NCBI RefSeq assembly: GCF_000426545.1 | Contig: NZ_AUFO01000008.1 | Coordinates: forward strand, 292,857-356,856 | Length of the DNA: 64,000 bases | Direction: 5' to 3' | Source: Paenibacillus massiliensis subsp. panacisoli DSM 21345 | GTDB lineage: Bacteria; Bacillota; Bacilli; Paenibacillales; Paenibacillaceae | Shown: piece after piece, positions 28,676-37,899 of the stretch | Position numbering within the stretch: position 1 is the stretch's first letter | Layout: every line of letters begins with the position of its first letter | Position numbers and translations under genes: made by a program | Notes under the pieces: model-generated | Database searches by the model: none | Told to the model about the DNA's origin: nothing | The model's input: only the letters and a program-made list of their open reading frames with translations

Positions 28676-29590
28676 TTGAAAATAGCTATTTGCGGTGGAA
28701 GCGGGCTTATTGGCAGCGCACTGGTAGACTTCAGCAAAAAAAACAACCATGACATCATCATCGTATCGCGAAAAGCTCCTGATCGAGCTGCAGCAGACCC
28801 CGCTACTACTTATGTAACCTGGGATGAGCTGAAGCATAATCCAGAGCCTTTGGAAGGACTCGATGCCCTGGTTAATCTCGCAGGCGAGAATTTGAACCAA
28901 CGCTGGACGAGTACAGCCAAGAAGCGCATCCTGCAATCCAGACTCGATACAGTTGCTTCTGTTGCCAGCATTATAGCAGCTCTCAAGCACAAGCCCAAAG
29001 TAGTCATCCAGGCTTCGGCCATGGGCATATACGGCACCTCGGATACAGCTACTTTTGTAGAGAACTCGCCCACTCGTACTGACACCTTTTTGGCTGAAGT
29101 CAGCTCAAAATGGGAGCAGGCAGCCGACGCCATCCGAGATACACGCTTAGTGAAGCTTAGGATCACCGTGGTACTGAGCAATAAGGGCGGAGCCTATCCT
29201 TTGCTACGTCTGCCTTACAAGCTTGGAGTCGGCGGCAAAATGGGTGATGGACAGCAATGGACAAGCTGGGTCCACATCGCTGATATGGTTGGCATTATCA
29301 ACCACTGCATTCATGATACCAGCATCTCTGGGCCAGTAAATGCTGTAGCTCCCCACCCTGTACGCAATGAGGACTTCGGCCAAACCATTGCCAAAGTCTA
29401 TCATCGGCCTCACTGGCTGAAGGTACCTGGTTTTGCAGTATCCGCAGCCATGGGTGAAGCCAGCGAGCTCGTTCTGGAGGGACAGAAGGTACTCCCTGCC
29501 AAGCTGCTGGAGCATGGATATACCTTCCAATTCCCGACGCTGGAAAAAGCTCTGGAGGCTCTGCATCGGGAGGAGCAGGAGGGCCCTTAA
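28676..29590 (+). CDS. TIGR01777-type NAD(P)-dependent epimerase (YfcH/SulA-like)
   Basis: The 304-residue extended-SDR protein has the nucleotide-binding KIAICGGSGLIGSAL at its start, ALVNLAGENL, VIQASAMGIYG (with the Tyr-containing active-site region) and a C-terminal DUF1731-like segment (VPGFAVSAAMGEASELVLEGQKVLPAKLLEHGYTF). The substrate is unknown for this family. I prefer the TTG at 28676, with GAGGACGGAG just upstream, over the TTG at 28655, which is part of that RBS region. Confidence 0.88.
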   Translation: MKIAICGGSGLIGSALVDFSKKNNHDIIIVSRKAPDRAAADPATTYVTWDELKHNPEPLEGLDALVNLAGENLNQRWTSTAKKRILQSRLDTVASVASIIAALKHKPKVVIQASAMGIYGTSDTATFVENSPTRTDTFLAEVSSKWEQAADAIRDTRLVKLRITVVLSNKGGAYPLLRLPYKLGVGGKMGDGQQWTSWVHIADMVGIINHCIHDTSISGPVNAVAPHPVRNEDFGQTIAKVYHRPHWLKVPGFAVSAAMGEASELVLEGQKVLPAKLLEHGYTFQFPTLEKALEALHREEQEGP

Positions 29591-29655
29591 GCCCTCCTGA
29601 ACACTGCATGGCTCCAGTCACTTACTTCTTATCTATTCACTTGCTTCTCACCTAT

Positions 29656-30939
29656 TCACTTGCTTGCCTCCAGTACTTCCAGACCATTCAAATATGGCTG
29701 TAGGGCTGCAGGAATTCGAATACTGCCATCCTCCAGTTGATAATTCTCCAGCAGTGGAATTAGAATGCGTGGTGAAGCTACGGCTGTATTATTCAAGGTG
29801 TGGCAATAGACGAGTTTGCCCTCCGCATCCCTGCAACGAATATTAGATCGACGAGCCTGAAAATCATGAAGGTTCGAGGAGGAATGCGTCTCCCCGTATG
29901 CATTACGGCTAGGCATCCATGTCTCGATATCATACTGTTTGTACGTTTTTTGCCCCATATCTCCTGTGCACACTGCAACCACTCGATAAGGTAATTCCAA
30001 TAGCTGTAATAGCTCCTCGGCATGCCCTGTTATTTCCTGAAGCATGGCTTCGGATACATCAGCAGACGGCTCACACAGGATGACCTGTTCCACCTTCGCG
30101 AATTGATGCACCCGATACAGTCCTCTTACATCCCGACCACTGGAGCCTACTTCACTGCGAAAGCAAGTGGATGCAGCAGCAAGCTTTATAGGTTCACTTA
30201 CATCAACAATTTCATCTGCGTAATAGGATACCAATGGAACCTCGGATGTGCCTACTAGCCATCTTTCTTCATCCTCCAGCTTATAGACCTGATCACGCCC
30301 TAGCGGAAAGAAGCCTGTATTGAGTAAAGCTGGCTCCCTGACCAGTAACGGTACCTCCAGAGGAGTGAATCCATGGCGTAGCAGGATATCCATTGCCAAC
30401 TGCTGAACAGCTCGATGCAGCAATACGCCGGCGCCTTTCAGGACATAACTACGAGCCCCGCCCATCTTGACCCCACGTGCAATATCAAGCAGGCCATGAA
30501 GCTCCCCTAGCTCAACATGATCTCGAAAGCCCACCGGCAGTGAGGGAATCATACCTACCACACGTAGCTCTACATTATCCAAATCTGAATTACCAACAGG
30601 TGTATCTGGAGACACGACGTTAGGAATCAAATATAATAGGCGCTTCACCTCAAGCTGCACTTGATCCAGAGTAGCATCCAGTCTCGCCAGTTGTTCGTTG
30701 ATGTTCAGCACCTGCTTACGCAGCGCATCTGCCTCCGGCTTCATCCCCTCACGCAGCAGTTGACCGACCTTCGCCGAATGACGATTCCGTTCTGCCCGCA
30801 GCAGCTCCGTCTCCTGCAATAGCGCACGCCGCTCCTCATCCCGGGCCAATAGCTCATCCACAGACACATCAATCCTTTTGCCGTTAGCAGCCTCCTGTAC
30901 CTGCTCTGCATGCTCCCGAATCCATTTCAAATCCAACAT
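29656..30939 (-). CDS. serS: Seryl-tRNA synthetase
   Basis: SerRS charges tRNA-Ser. The 427-residue protein has the N-terminal coiled-coil arm (about residues 30-105, with ERRALLQETELLRAERN), then class II motifs: motif 2 FRSEVGSSGRDVRGLYRVHQFAKVEQ and motif 3 SPRILIPLLENYQ. It is transcribed behind a T-box leader (30960-31173). Confidence 0.96.
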   Translation of the reverse strand: MLDLKWIREHAEQVQEAANGKRIDVSVDELLARDEERRALLQETELLRAERNRHSAKVGQLLREGMKPEADALRKQVLNINEQLARLDATLDQVQLEVKRLLYLIPNVVSPDTPVGNSDLDNVELRVVGMIPSLPVGFRDHVELGELHGLLDIARGVKMGGARSYVLKGAGVLLHRAVQQLAMDILLRHGFTPLEVPLLVREPALLNTGFFPLGRDQVYKLEDEERWLVGTSEVPLVSYYADEIVDVSEPIKLAAASTCFRSEVGSSGRDVRGLYRVHQFAKVEQVILCEPSADVSEAMLQEITGHAEELLQLLELPYRVVAVCTGDMGQKTYKQYDIETWMPSRNAYGETHSSSNLHDFQARRSNIRCRDAEGKLVYCHTLNNTAVASPRILIPLLENYQLEDGSIRIPAALQPYLNGLEVLEASK

Positions 30940-30959
30940 CGTTACCGTCTCCTTTGGCT

Positions 30960-31006
30960 AAAAAAATGCAAAGAGCGCCCTCATCCCTTGGGACGAGGAG
31001 CGCTCT
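30960..31006 (-). terminator. T-box terminator hairpin
   Basis: AGAGCGCTCCTCGTCCC pairs with GATGAGGGCGCTCT on the minus strand, followed by TTGCA and seven T, directly upstream of serS. Confidence 0.9.
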
Positions 31007-31173
31007 GCTCGCGGTGCCACCCAACTTGCCAGAGCATGCTTATGGTGCCTGCTTGGCCTCTTGGTCCGCGATAACGGGCGGTTCCGGTTAACTTGGAGAG
31101 TAGCTAGCTCCCCTGGCGATAACGCCTCCGAGTTGGATTCTCTTCAATGGCGTGATTCCGATCTATAATTGTA
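30960..31173 (-). promoter_or_regulatory. serS T-box leader
   Basis: The T-box sequence GGGTGGCACCGCG appears on the minus strand at about 31010-31022. It is followed by an antiterminator/terminator pair. The bulge UGGC would pair with a GCCA tRNA end, which fits tRNA-Ser: the tRNA-Ser at 57325-57412 has discriminator G. I could not fix the specifier codon by eye. Uncharged tRNA-Ser should permit read-through into serS. Confidence 0.92.
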
Positions 31174-31179
31174 CGGACC

Positions 31180-31208
31180 ATTATAATGGAACTGTAGGCT
31201 ACTTGCAA
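31180..31208 (-). promoter_or_regulatory. serS promoter
   Basis: TTGCAA (31203-31208) and TATAAT (31180-31185) are 17 bp apart on the minus strand, directly upstream of the T-box leader. Confidence 0.8.
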
Positions 31209-31274
31209 GTCATCAGCTTCATTTAGATCAGCTTACAAGGTCATCTTCACTTAGGTCGGTCGGCTTTACTTAGA

Positions 31275-33242
31275 TCAATTAGCCAGCCCATGACTTTCAT
31301 TAGATGGTCTCTCTGCACTAAGAGGACTTGAATATTGAAAAGCAACTCCGGGCAGCTTCAAAATATCCCTATGTTGAAGTAGATATTCCTTATACGGTAT
31401 CATCGCTTCATTATTAAGTAGAGAGCCGTTAGTTGACGCCAGATCCTTGATCCGATACTCCCCCCTCGTAGACTCTGATATTTCTATATGCAGACGTGAC
31501 AGACCTTCGGCATCTGAAATCCGGTAGGCACTCTCTTCGCCTCTTCCTATGGTGAAGCTACTCCGCGACAACCTGATCGGTACCGTCTCATTCAGGTAGT
31601 TGCCCTCTGTATCTAATAGATACAAGCAAGCGACCTGCGTGTCGTGCTCCTGCCGCTGTTGAGCAAGCTTACGATCCTCTGGTCCCAAAAAACGGGTTGC
31701 ATCCGATGAACTGCTCGCAAGAATATCCGTATTTTCTTTTAATGAGGAATAGTATTCACATGAATTCACTTCTTGATAGTTATCGCTATCACTTGCCAAA
31801 TACCGATCTGTACCGCCAATCCCCTCTCTCGTCCGCTCTTCTTCATGCCCCAGTCTACCTATGTGCTTGCCACGGTTGTTCTCCATTTCGGAGCCTTCTA
31901 GTTCCCCTTTTTTTTGCTGCTTGCTCATGTAGCCTGTAACACGATCGACTTGGAAACGTACTACCTTTGCTCCTATACCTGAATTCGCTGGCTCATAGTT
32001 CTCTAATTCACCTGAATCAAGCTCCGCTACATGCTCACTGTAATCTTCAACCCCTCTGCTGAGACGTAGCTTTCCGAACCATGCTAACAGCGTCACTGTG
32101 CTAAGTAGAACGGTGCCAGCCGATGCAATGATCAGATTGGAGAGACTTGGATGGTCCAGATAAAGATACCTCCACACGCTTGCAGTCAGGAGGATACATG
32201 CCGACATAATATATGTCCGATATTTACGAGGACCATTAGTTGAAATGTCCCCTTCCATCTCATCATCATCAGCCGGAGCCTCCCCATAATTCCACGCTGG
32301 TGGATCATTGAATGACGGAGCTTGAAGCTGGGGAGCCTGAGATTGTGCCATGTGCGAAACTCGCTCACCTCTACTGCGTCCACGTTGTCCCAGGAATGGT
32401 CCATACTCCCCTTCCCCCTCCGGTTGTCGTTCGGTCTTTCTTAGAGTAGTTTTGCTTAGATATGAATCCACAGCCGGGTTCGATTCAGAGAGATGATCAC
32501 CTTGATCACCATCTGTTGAAATCTGGCTTTTCCGCTGAGCAACAAGACCTTTTGCTCTCGAAGAAGAGCTAGCATTAACAGGTGTAGCACCACCAGTATC
32601 TAGTACTGCAGGTGCTTGTGAGTATATGGCTGTCTCCGAGGCTGTAGCTATACTCATCTCTTTTGAATCGTTAGCTTCCAAATATTCTAGCAAGAGCAGC
32701 TTCATTCCCTGCAGATCAAATATGTCCTGATCGCACATTTGCAGCAATCGCTGCAGCCCATCTCCTTCCAATTCTTTTATGGAGCCGAGCAGACGAATAA
32801 TTAATTGCTTAATGTCTTGCCCCACTGAGCATGCATCGAATCCCTCTCTTAGCGGGAGATAAGTCAGACGTACTGCATACTCAGCCCCCGTACCCTCTAC
32901 AAAAATGTAGTCTTCATGAACAACGAATTGCAAAGGTGTAAGCATATACTCTCTGGACGAGTCTAACGCATCTAATATTTCATAAAGAAGCTTGTACAGC
33001 ATCTGAATGGAGTGTCTGTGGGAGAACCATATATGCGAGAGCATTTTCAGACCTGTAACGTCATACTGAAATGTGATCTTATTATCTACTTCTTTAATTC
33101 TTAAGGCCAATAAGCGGTGGATCCGATTGGAGGTCAGCATGCCTGCCTGTGTTCGGTTAAGATCAGTTGAGCTCAGACCATTCTCGGTGTCGATCATCAT
33201 AAAGATCCCGCCATTTTGAACAAAATCTCTTGTTAAATTCAC
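31275..33242 (-). CDS. Tad-locus FHA-domain membrane protein (DUF6382-like N terminus)
   Basis: The 655-residue protein has a soluble N-terminal domain (about residues 1-190) that resembles the DUF6382 region of other Firmicute FHA proteins. A low-complexity linker follows, then two membrane segments (about residues 340-395: YIMSACILLTASVWRYLYL and LIIASAGTVLLSTVTLLAWF). A second disordered stretch leads to a C-terminal FHA domain (about residues 560-640: FTIGRGEESAYRISDAEGLSRLHIEIS and LASTNGSLLNNE). FHA domains bind phosphothreonine, which points to a kinase elsewhere. GTG start with AAGGAGG 7 nt upstream. It is the last gene of the pilus operon. Confidence 0.82.
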   Translation of the reverse strand: MNLTRDFVQNGGIFMMIDTENGLSSTDLNRTQAGMLTSNRIHRLLALRIKEVDNKITFQYDVTGLKMLSHIWFSHRHSIQMLYKLLYEILDALDSSREYMLTPLQFVVHEDYIFVEGTGAEYAVRLTYLPLREGFDACSVGQDIKQLIIRLLGSIKELEGDGLQRLLQMCDQDIFDLQGMKLLLLEYLEANDSKEMSIATASETAIYSQAPAVLDTGGATPVNASSSSRAKGLVAQRKSQISTDGDQGDHLSESNPAVDSYLSKTTLRKTERQPEGEGEYGPFLGQRGRSRGERVSHMAQSQAPQLQAPSFNDPPAWNYGEAPADDDEMEGDISTNGPRKYRTYIMSACILLTASVWRYLYLDHPSLSNLIIASAGTVLLSTVTLLAWFGKLRLSRGVEDYSEHVAELDSGELENYEPANSGIGAKVVRFQVDRVTGYMSKQQKKGELEGSEMENNRGKHIGRLGHEEERTREGIGGTDRYLASDSDNYQEVNSCEYYSSLKENTDILASSSSDATRFLGPEDRKLAQQRQEHDTQVACLYLLDTEGNYLNETVPIRLSRSSFTIGRGEESAYRISDAEGLSRLHIEISESTRGEYRIKDLASTNGSLLNNEAMIPYKEYLLQHRDILKLPGVAFQYSSPLSAERPSNESHGLAN

Positions 33243-33254
33243 CTCCTGCCCTCC

Positions 33255-33785
33255 TTATGCATGGATCAAATAGAAATAAGTACTGATAACCCCTGGAATT
33301 ACAGCAATCATAAATGGAAAACGCAGATAAGAATCTCTTCCTGCTGCAAGGGCCACCTTACTTCTAAGTAATAGGAACCCTCCAATCTGTAGCAGCAAGC
33401 TTCGTAGACGACCTACCATCTCACGTCTCCAGAGAAGCATAATGACTCCAACCAAACCTGCGTACAGGATGGAATAGAATGCGGCATGTAATACGAAAGC
33501 AACACCAGTCCAAGCCCCAATCCCGCCAAATAGCTTCACATCCCCAGCCCCAACAGCACCTACCCAATATAAAATGAACAGTAGCCCGAATCCGGTGCCA
33601 AGTCCTGCAGCAGCAAAAAGAATCCCAGCCCAGCCATCACTATATCCGTGCAGTATCAGCCCTGAAAGTATAGTGGGTATTGTAAGCTTATTCGGTATTT
33701 TCATGGACCGTATATCCGTAAATAGTGCTATCAGCAAGAAGCATGCGCACCCTATATACATCCAGCTCAATATGGACGCCCCCAA
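33255..33785 (-). CDS. tadV: Prepilin peptidase (A24 family, TadV/CpaA)
   Basis: The 176-residue membrane protein has about six segments. The two catalytic aspartates are in FTDIRSMKIPN (about residue 24) and GAVGAGDVKLFGG (about residue 82), the A24 GxGD pattern. It should cleave the Flp prepilin and the TadE-like pseudopilins. The start is uncertain: TTG at 33785 has no clear RBS, and an ATG lies at 33761. Confidence 0.9.
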   Translation of the reverse strand: MGASILSWMYIGCACFLLIALFTDIRSMKIPNKLTIPTILSGLILHGYSDGWAGILFAAAGLGTGFGLLFILYWVGAVGAGDVKLFGGIGAWTGVAFVLHAAFYSILYAGLVGVIMLLWRREMVGRLRSLLLQIGGFLLLRSKVALAAGRDSYLRFPFMIAVIPGVISTYFYLIHA

Positions 33786-33854
33786 TTAAGTTCTTTAATT
33801 CAGCATTTTTTTATAATAAGTTCAGCTCTAATCAATCTGGAAATATCATATGGA

Positions 33855-34841
33855 CTATTTGTTAGCTTTGTCTGCCACCTCCAGTGGACCCTCAAGCGTT
33901 GCTCCACTATCGCTCTCGATTACAAAACTCCATGTACCAAGGGTCGTATTCGTACCCACGAACCAGTTCCATTCAATGTAGCCTTGCTCATCTGCCACAG
34001 CCCATCCTACGTGTCTTGCCACACTTGCACCTGACTTGTAATAGATGGACAGATTAGCCGAGCCACCTGGCTCAATCTTGGCCCGTATTTTGTTATACAC
34101 TCCTCGGATAGCTGGCTTCGGTGCTTCGATAAGCTGAATCGTACCCGTGACATCTGACGTAGCCTCATCTCCTACTTCTTCACCGGTATCCCCAATCCAG
34201 AGCCGCTCCTCTGCCGTCGCCTGCAGGACCAACTCACGCTGAACAAAAGGTATACGTATAGGAAGGACGTAGGATAGCTCGATCTTAAAATAAGGATCGC
34301 TTCTGCCCCGGAGTGCAGGAAGATGAACGCTGGTAACATGAATACGATCCAAGTCCAGAATACGGTCATCTATGAATGGCTTAAGCAACGGCTTGGCAAC
34401 GGGATCAAGCATAGCCTCTGTAATCTTTCCTTTCATTCGATCAAATGGCTCAGTCCCCAAGCTTACAGCATCTCCTACCCAGAGCCCGATCGGCTCCGGT
34501 AACGATTGCCCGAACTGCTCTGTCATCTCTCCCATCGTAAGCTTGGGTACAATCTCCTGCTCCCCAAGATCTCCAAGAGTTGTATCCGCATTATTCAAGG
34601 CTAGCGATACAGGATAGATCTTGGTTGCTACCTGCTTGGCTACCTCAGATGCAACCGTCTGCAGAGCTGTTGAGAAGACCGTCATTTGTACGATGTATAC
34701 CAGCAGGATCACGAAGAACATGAACACAGGCAGGACCAAAGAAGCTTCCAACACAATGCTCCCTCGCTCCAGTCCCCAGACCTTTCCAGATCGGTGCTTA
34801 ATAAGAGAAATGTGCCTGCTTTCGGACATAATAGGTTCCAT
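33855..34841 (-). CDS. TadE/TadG-like pilus assembly protein with extracytoplasmic domain
   Basis: The N-terminal hydrophobic segment follows a prepilin-like motif, RGSIVLEASLVLPVFMFFVILL. A long extracytoplasmic part follows, ending in a small strand-rich C-terminal domain. ATG at 34841 has AAGGTGAGG upstream (328 aa); a GTG at 34856 is possible. The 5' end overlaps the preceding gene by 44 bp. TadE-like proteins are minor pilins or assembly factors of Tad pili; its exact role is inferred from the family and locus. Confidence 0.75.
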   Translation of the reverse strand: MEPIMSESRHISLIKHRSGKVWGLERGSIVLEASLVLPVFMFFVILLVYIVQMTVFSTALQTVASEVAKQVATKIYPVSLALNNADTTLGDLGEQEIVPKLTMGEMTEQFGQSLPEPIGLWVGDAVSLGTEPFDRMKGKITEAMLDPVAKPLLKPFIDDRILDLDRIHVTSVHLPALRGRSDPYFKIELSYVLPIRIPFVQRELVLQATAEERLWIGDTGEEVGDEATSDVTGTIQLIEAPKPAIRGVYNKIRAKIEPGGSANLSIYYKSGASVARHVGWAVADEQGYIEWNWFVGTNTTLGTWSFVIESDSGATLEGPLEVADKANK

Positions 34842-36999
34842 GCTCAATGTCCTCACCTTCTCCAGAAGCTGCTCCTACCATCTTCATTACTCCAGGCAGG
34901 AACCACAGCCTGATACCACTTCGCACCTCACCTGCTGCATAGGTCGGTCTTTCGGCCGGGTTTACCCCTGTCCCATAACGAATCAAGGCCAGCATGCGAG
35001 ACAACTTCTGTTCTTTACTGCTGCGCATCATCATGAATAATCTGAGATGGTCCTTGTAGGTGAGCTTAATTCGAACGTAGTCGGATAAATACAAATAGCC
35101 TTGCTGAGCCAGCATCAGCATATCCTCTATGGCCTTCTCCACTCCGTACAGTAATGCTGCTGCTAGTACAGCAAGCGGATGTCCTAATGAAGAATATTTC
35201 TGTAGACCCTCCATCGTCCGAATGGCCATTCGCATAGTAAAAATCTCACCATAAGCAGCTGCCAGGTTACCCGTAGCATTATGAAACCCATAAATAATGT
35301 ACTCAGCCTCCTGGTTACCAATCTCTAACTGATCACCCAAGGCCTGCGTTAACCCCTGCCTGGAGGTGCCTGAACCAATCACATCCTTGAATCTTCCAAA
35401 ATCAATATGTGAGTAGTACGAGAGTGCATATTCATTCTGAAAAAATTCATCTCCCATGCTGCTCAGCATGCCTGCAGCCGCTTCATATAATTGGTCCATG
35501 GCATTCATTGCCGCTCCACCAGTTTCGGTGGGGTCAACCGAATGGTTCACCAAGCTAGCCCGCTGAGCTGCAGTTGAATTGAACGCGAGACTTTGTTCAT
35601 AATATCCTTTCAGCTCCTGAAAAGAGTTGTTGGACTCCTTGGTCTTCGTTAACAGATCAATTAGCCCGTATGCTTCCTTCAGCCTCTCGGTAGCTTTTTT
35701 CTCCATCTCTTTGCGCTCACGATCAGACCCACGGGCACTATCGAGTGCCTGTTGCTCCTGATCCAGCTTATTGCTACTGCCTTTCGTTACGTACGCCCTC
35801 TCGTAAGCATACACACGGTCAAAAGCTCGTCTTACGGCTTCCTTCATTTCCAGGTCGGTATGCTCCCGCAGAGGAATTTTATTTAATGTTGTAATCATGC
35901 TCCTTATATTGTTGTTAGCTGCATTCCACGCATTTCTTTGTTGAGCGATCCCTGTCTCCACGGATCGGAATACATCCTCTGAAGTAAGCAATTCGCTCAC
36001 TCTATCCCTGGTAGCCGCAAGACGGCCATCTGCAGGCACAGCGGCATTTGTGGGTGATGGTGATGAGCTCACCGTATCATAGCTGTCATTAGCAGCTCGC
36101 TGCTTATATTGGGCAATGACCAGCCTCATTTCACCATTAATATTTCTGGCCTCTGCTAGCAATGCCTCAGCTTTAACCAACCCCGTATCATGCTTCTGCC
36201 TGAAGCTGTCCAATTCGCTCTGGATATGAGCTAGAAGCCTGTTCAACTGTTGTCTGAACTCGCGAAGCTCCCTCTCTTTGCGTTCGGTAGGGTCCCTTTT
36301 GAATGCTTCATAACGATCTAGGTAATCCAGATATTGCGATGCTGCATCAGCAGCATTATCCATCTCCTCATAGATGTACTTATTCATCTCAAGTAAGCTC
36401 TGCCCCATGATAAGCTTACTAAGACTTGTGGCTCCCGCCGCTGCTTTACGCTGTTGGTTTAAGGCCTCATCAAGCTTGGCTTCACGCTGTTCATACAACT
36501 TATGCAGCCGCTTCAGCAAATCGACTGTATGGGAGGCCTCCTTCATCTCTTGGGAGATCGGCTTCAGCTTATCCACGATCTCGTATGCAAAGGTGACGGG
36601 TGCCCTGTACTTCATATCCTCTCGAATCTGAGTATTGAACACCCCATAGCTACCAAGCATCCTATCCATACTCAAGGTGCTGCTGTCCAGACGGCTCCTC
36701 ATCAAGCCGAAGGCTCCTTCACGCGAAGTAACTATTGTACTGTCATTCAGAACCTTAGTCATTATGCGGTTACCTGTCCCTTCGCCATAAGCAAATAGCC
36801 CATACTGCTGCTGTAGCACCGGATCATAGGAGGACATTACAGATCGGACTGCTGCATGAGCCAGCTTTTCCGTCTGAACATGCAGGGCTGCGATACGAGC
36901 GTAATCAATGAATACAGCGGTGAAGGCAAAGACAAAGGCCAGAATAATAATTAAAAAAACAGAAACTGCACCTTCTTCGTTGTGCCTATGCCGGAACAT
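34798..36999 (-). CDS. Large TadE-like protein with coiled-coil ectodomain
   Basis: The 733-residue protein opens with EEGAVSVFLIIILAFVFAFTAVFIDYARIAALHVQTEKLAHAAVRSVMSSYDPVLQQQYGLF, a TadE/TadG-type single membrane anchor and its following helix. A long, charged, helical ectodomain follows, with likely coiled coils at about residues 165-300 and 395-470. It is much larger than an ordinary TadE. The ATG at 36999 has GAGGAGAGG at good spacing; a GTG at 37020 is less likely. Function beyond a link to the pilus is unknown. Confidence 0.75.
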   Translation of the reverse strand: MFRHRHNEEGAVSVFLIIILAFVFAFTAVFIDYARIAALHVQTEKLAHAAVRSVMSSYDPVLQQQYGLFAYGEGTGNRIMTKVLNDSTIVTSREGAFGLMRSRLDSSTLSMDRMLGSYGVFNTQIREDMKYRAPVTFAYEIVDKLKPISQEMKEASHTVDLLKRLHKLYEQREAKLDEALNQQRKAAAGATSLSKLIMGQSLLEMNKYIYEEMDNAADAASQYLDYLDRYEAFKRDPTERKERELREFRQQLNRLLAHIQSELDSFRQKHDTGLVKAEALLAEARNINGEMRLVIAQYKQRAANDSYDTVSSSPSPTNAAVPADGRLAATRDRVSELLTSEDVFRSVETGIAQQRNAWNAANNNIRSMITTLNKIPLREHTDLEMKEAVRRAFDRVYAYERAYVTKGSSNKLDQEQQALDSARGSDRERKEMEKKATERLKEAYGLIDLLTKTKESNNSFQELKGYYEQSLAFNSTAAQRASLVNHSVDPTETGGAAMNAMDQLYEAAAGMLSSMGDEFFQNEYALSYYSHIDFGRFKDVIGSGTSRQGLTQALGDQLEIGNQEAEYIIYGFHNATGNLAAAYGEIFTMRMAIRTMEGLQKYSSLGHPLAVLAAALLYGVEKAIEDMLMLAQQGYLYLSDYVRIKLTYKDHLRLFMMMRSSKEQKLSRMLALIRYGTGVNPAERPTYAAGEVRSGIRLWFLPGVMKMVGAASGEGEDIEHGTYYVRKQAHFSY

Positions 37000-37027
37000 C
37001 TTTACCTCTCCTCTTCCCACTCTGGGC

Positions 37028-37696
37028 TTAATTTTCTCTGGCTGCGTAATCCTGTAGCACTGCCCCTGCTGCGCCGGTCTTCAATGGTATCCCTTGACCA
37101 GTTCCCTTGAACTTCGGCCCATAATAGCGCATCAGTTCAATAGTTCTTATATATTCAACAGGGTCTACCACCCCGGCATAGCTTGAGATGGACAGTCTGT
37201 CTCCCTCCAGAACACGGCTTAATAAAGGCAGATGTATCATCTTGCTTAGCTCCGTCGTCACCCTCCGGTTAATCATAAAATTCTCATAATACTGCTGCCC
37301 CTTCATTCCGCCCGGTATGGCCCCGCTTGCCTGCGACATCTTCTTCTGTGGCAAGCCCTGCCCCGTTGACATTTCTGGTATAGCAACAGCCTGCCGTGTA
37401 TCGGCCCCAGTCCAGCCAAACAGTGCCCCTATCATCGCATCATCTGTCATACGCCAATACAGAGGATCACGCTGCCCTTCCTCCACCGCACCATTTGTCG
37501 GTACTTTATAGCTATTGTCCCAACTATAAGCCGCTCGTTCGGAAGCAGTAGCGGCAACCTGAATGAGAATGGATTTCTGGTATAAATACAGACAGAAGAA
37601 TAGCAGTATAAAAATAATGAACATAATGATAGGAAACACCAAGGATGCTTCTAGCGAAAAGCTCCCCGCCTCATCGGAACCCAGCTCCCGACTCAT
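37028..37696 (-). CDS. tadE: TadE-like pilus assembly protein
   Basis: The 222-residue protein has the pseudopilin-like N terminus SDEAGSFSLEASLVFPIIMFIIFILLFF, with Glu five residues after the Gly-Ser site. An extracytoplasmic domain of about 180 residues follows. The start overlaps the flp stop codon by 4 bp. Usually TadE-like proteins are processed by the TadV peptidase. Confidence 0.82.
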   Translation of the reverse strand: MSRELGSDEAGSFSLEASLVFPIIMFIIFILLFFCLYLYQKSILIQVAATASERAAYSWDNSYKVPTNGAVEEGQRDPLYWRMTDDAMIGALFGWTGADTRQAVAIPEMSTGQGLPQKKMSQASGAIPGGMKGQQYYENFMINRRVTTELSKMIHLPLLSRVLEGDRLSISSYAGVVDPVEYIRTIELMRYYGPKFKGTGQGIPLKTGAAGAVLQDYAAREN

Positions 37697-37887
37697 TTGC
37701 CGTCCATAAAATCACTGCTCTTCTTATCTGCCTTTTCTAGCAAGCTGGAAATAATCTCTGTGATTTGCTTTCGAAAAATAACAGCCACAGCAATAAGAAT
37801 GGCAATAATCAGGATCATTTCCAGGGTGCCAAGTCCCTCTTCCTCCTTCCACAGTCTCTTCCAACCTGAAGCTATCGTCATTAACAT
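37693..37887 (-). CDS. flp: Flp-type (type IVb) pilin
   Basis: The 64-residue prepilin has a short basic leader, then EEEG-LGTLEMILIIAILIAVAVIF. Cleavage after Gly leaves Glu at +5, followed by the hydrophobic helix typical of Flp pilins. A short charged tail ends the protein. GGAGGAG lies upstream of the ATG. This should be the main subunit of the pilus. Confidence 0.88.
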   Translation of the reverse strand: MLMTIASGWKRLWKEEEGLGTLEMILIIAILIAVAVIFRKQITEIISSLLEKADKKSSDFMDGK

Positions 37888-37899
37888 CGCTTTCTCCTC

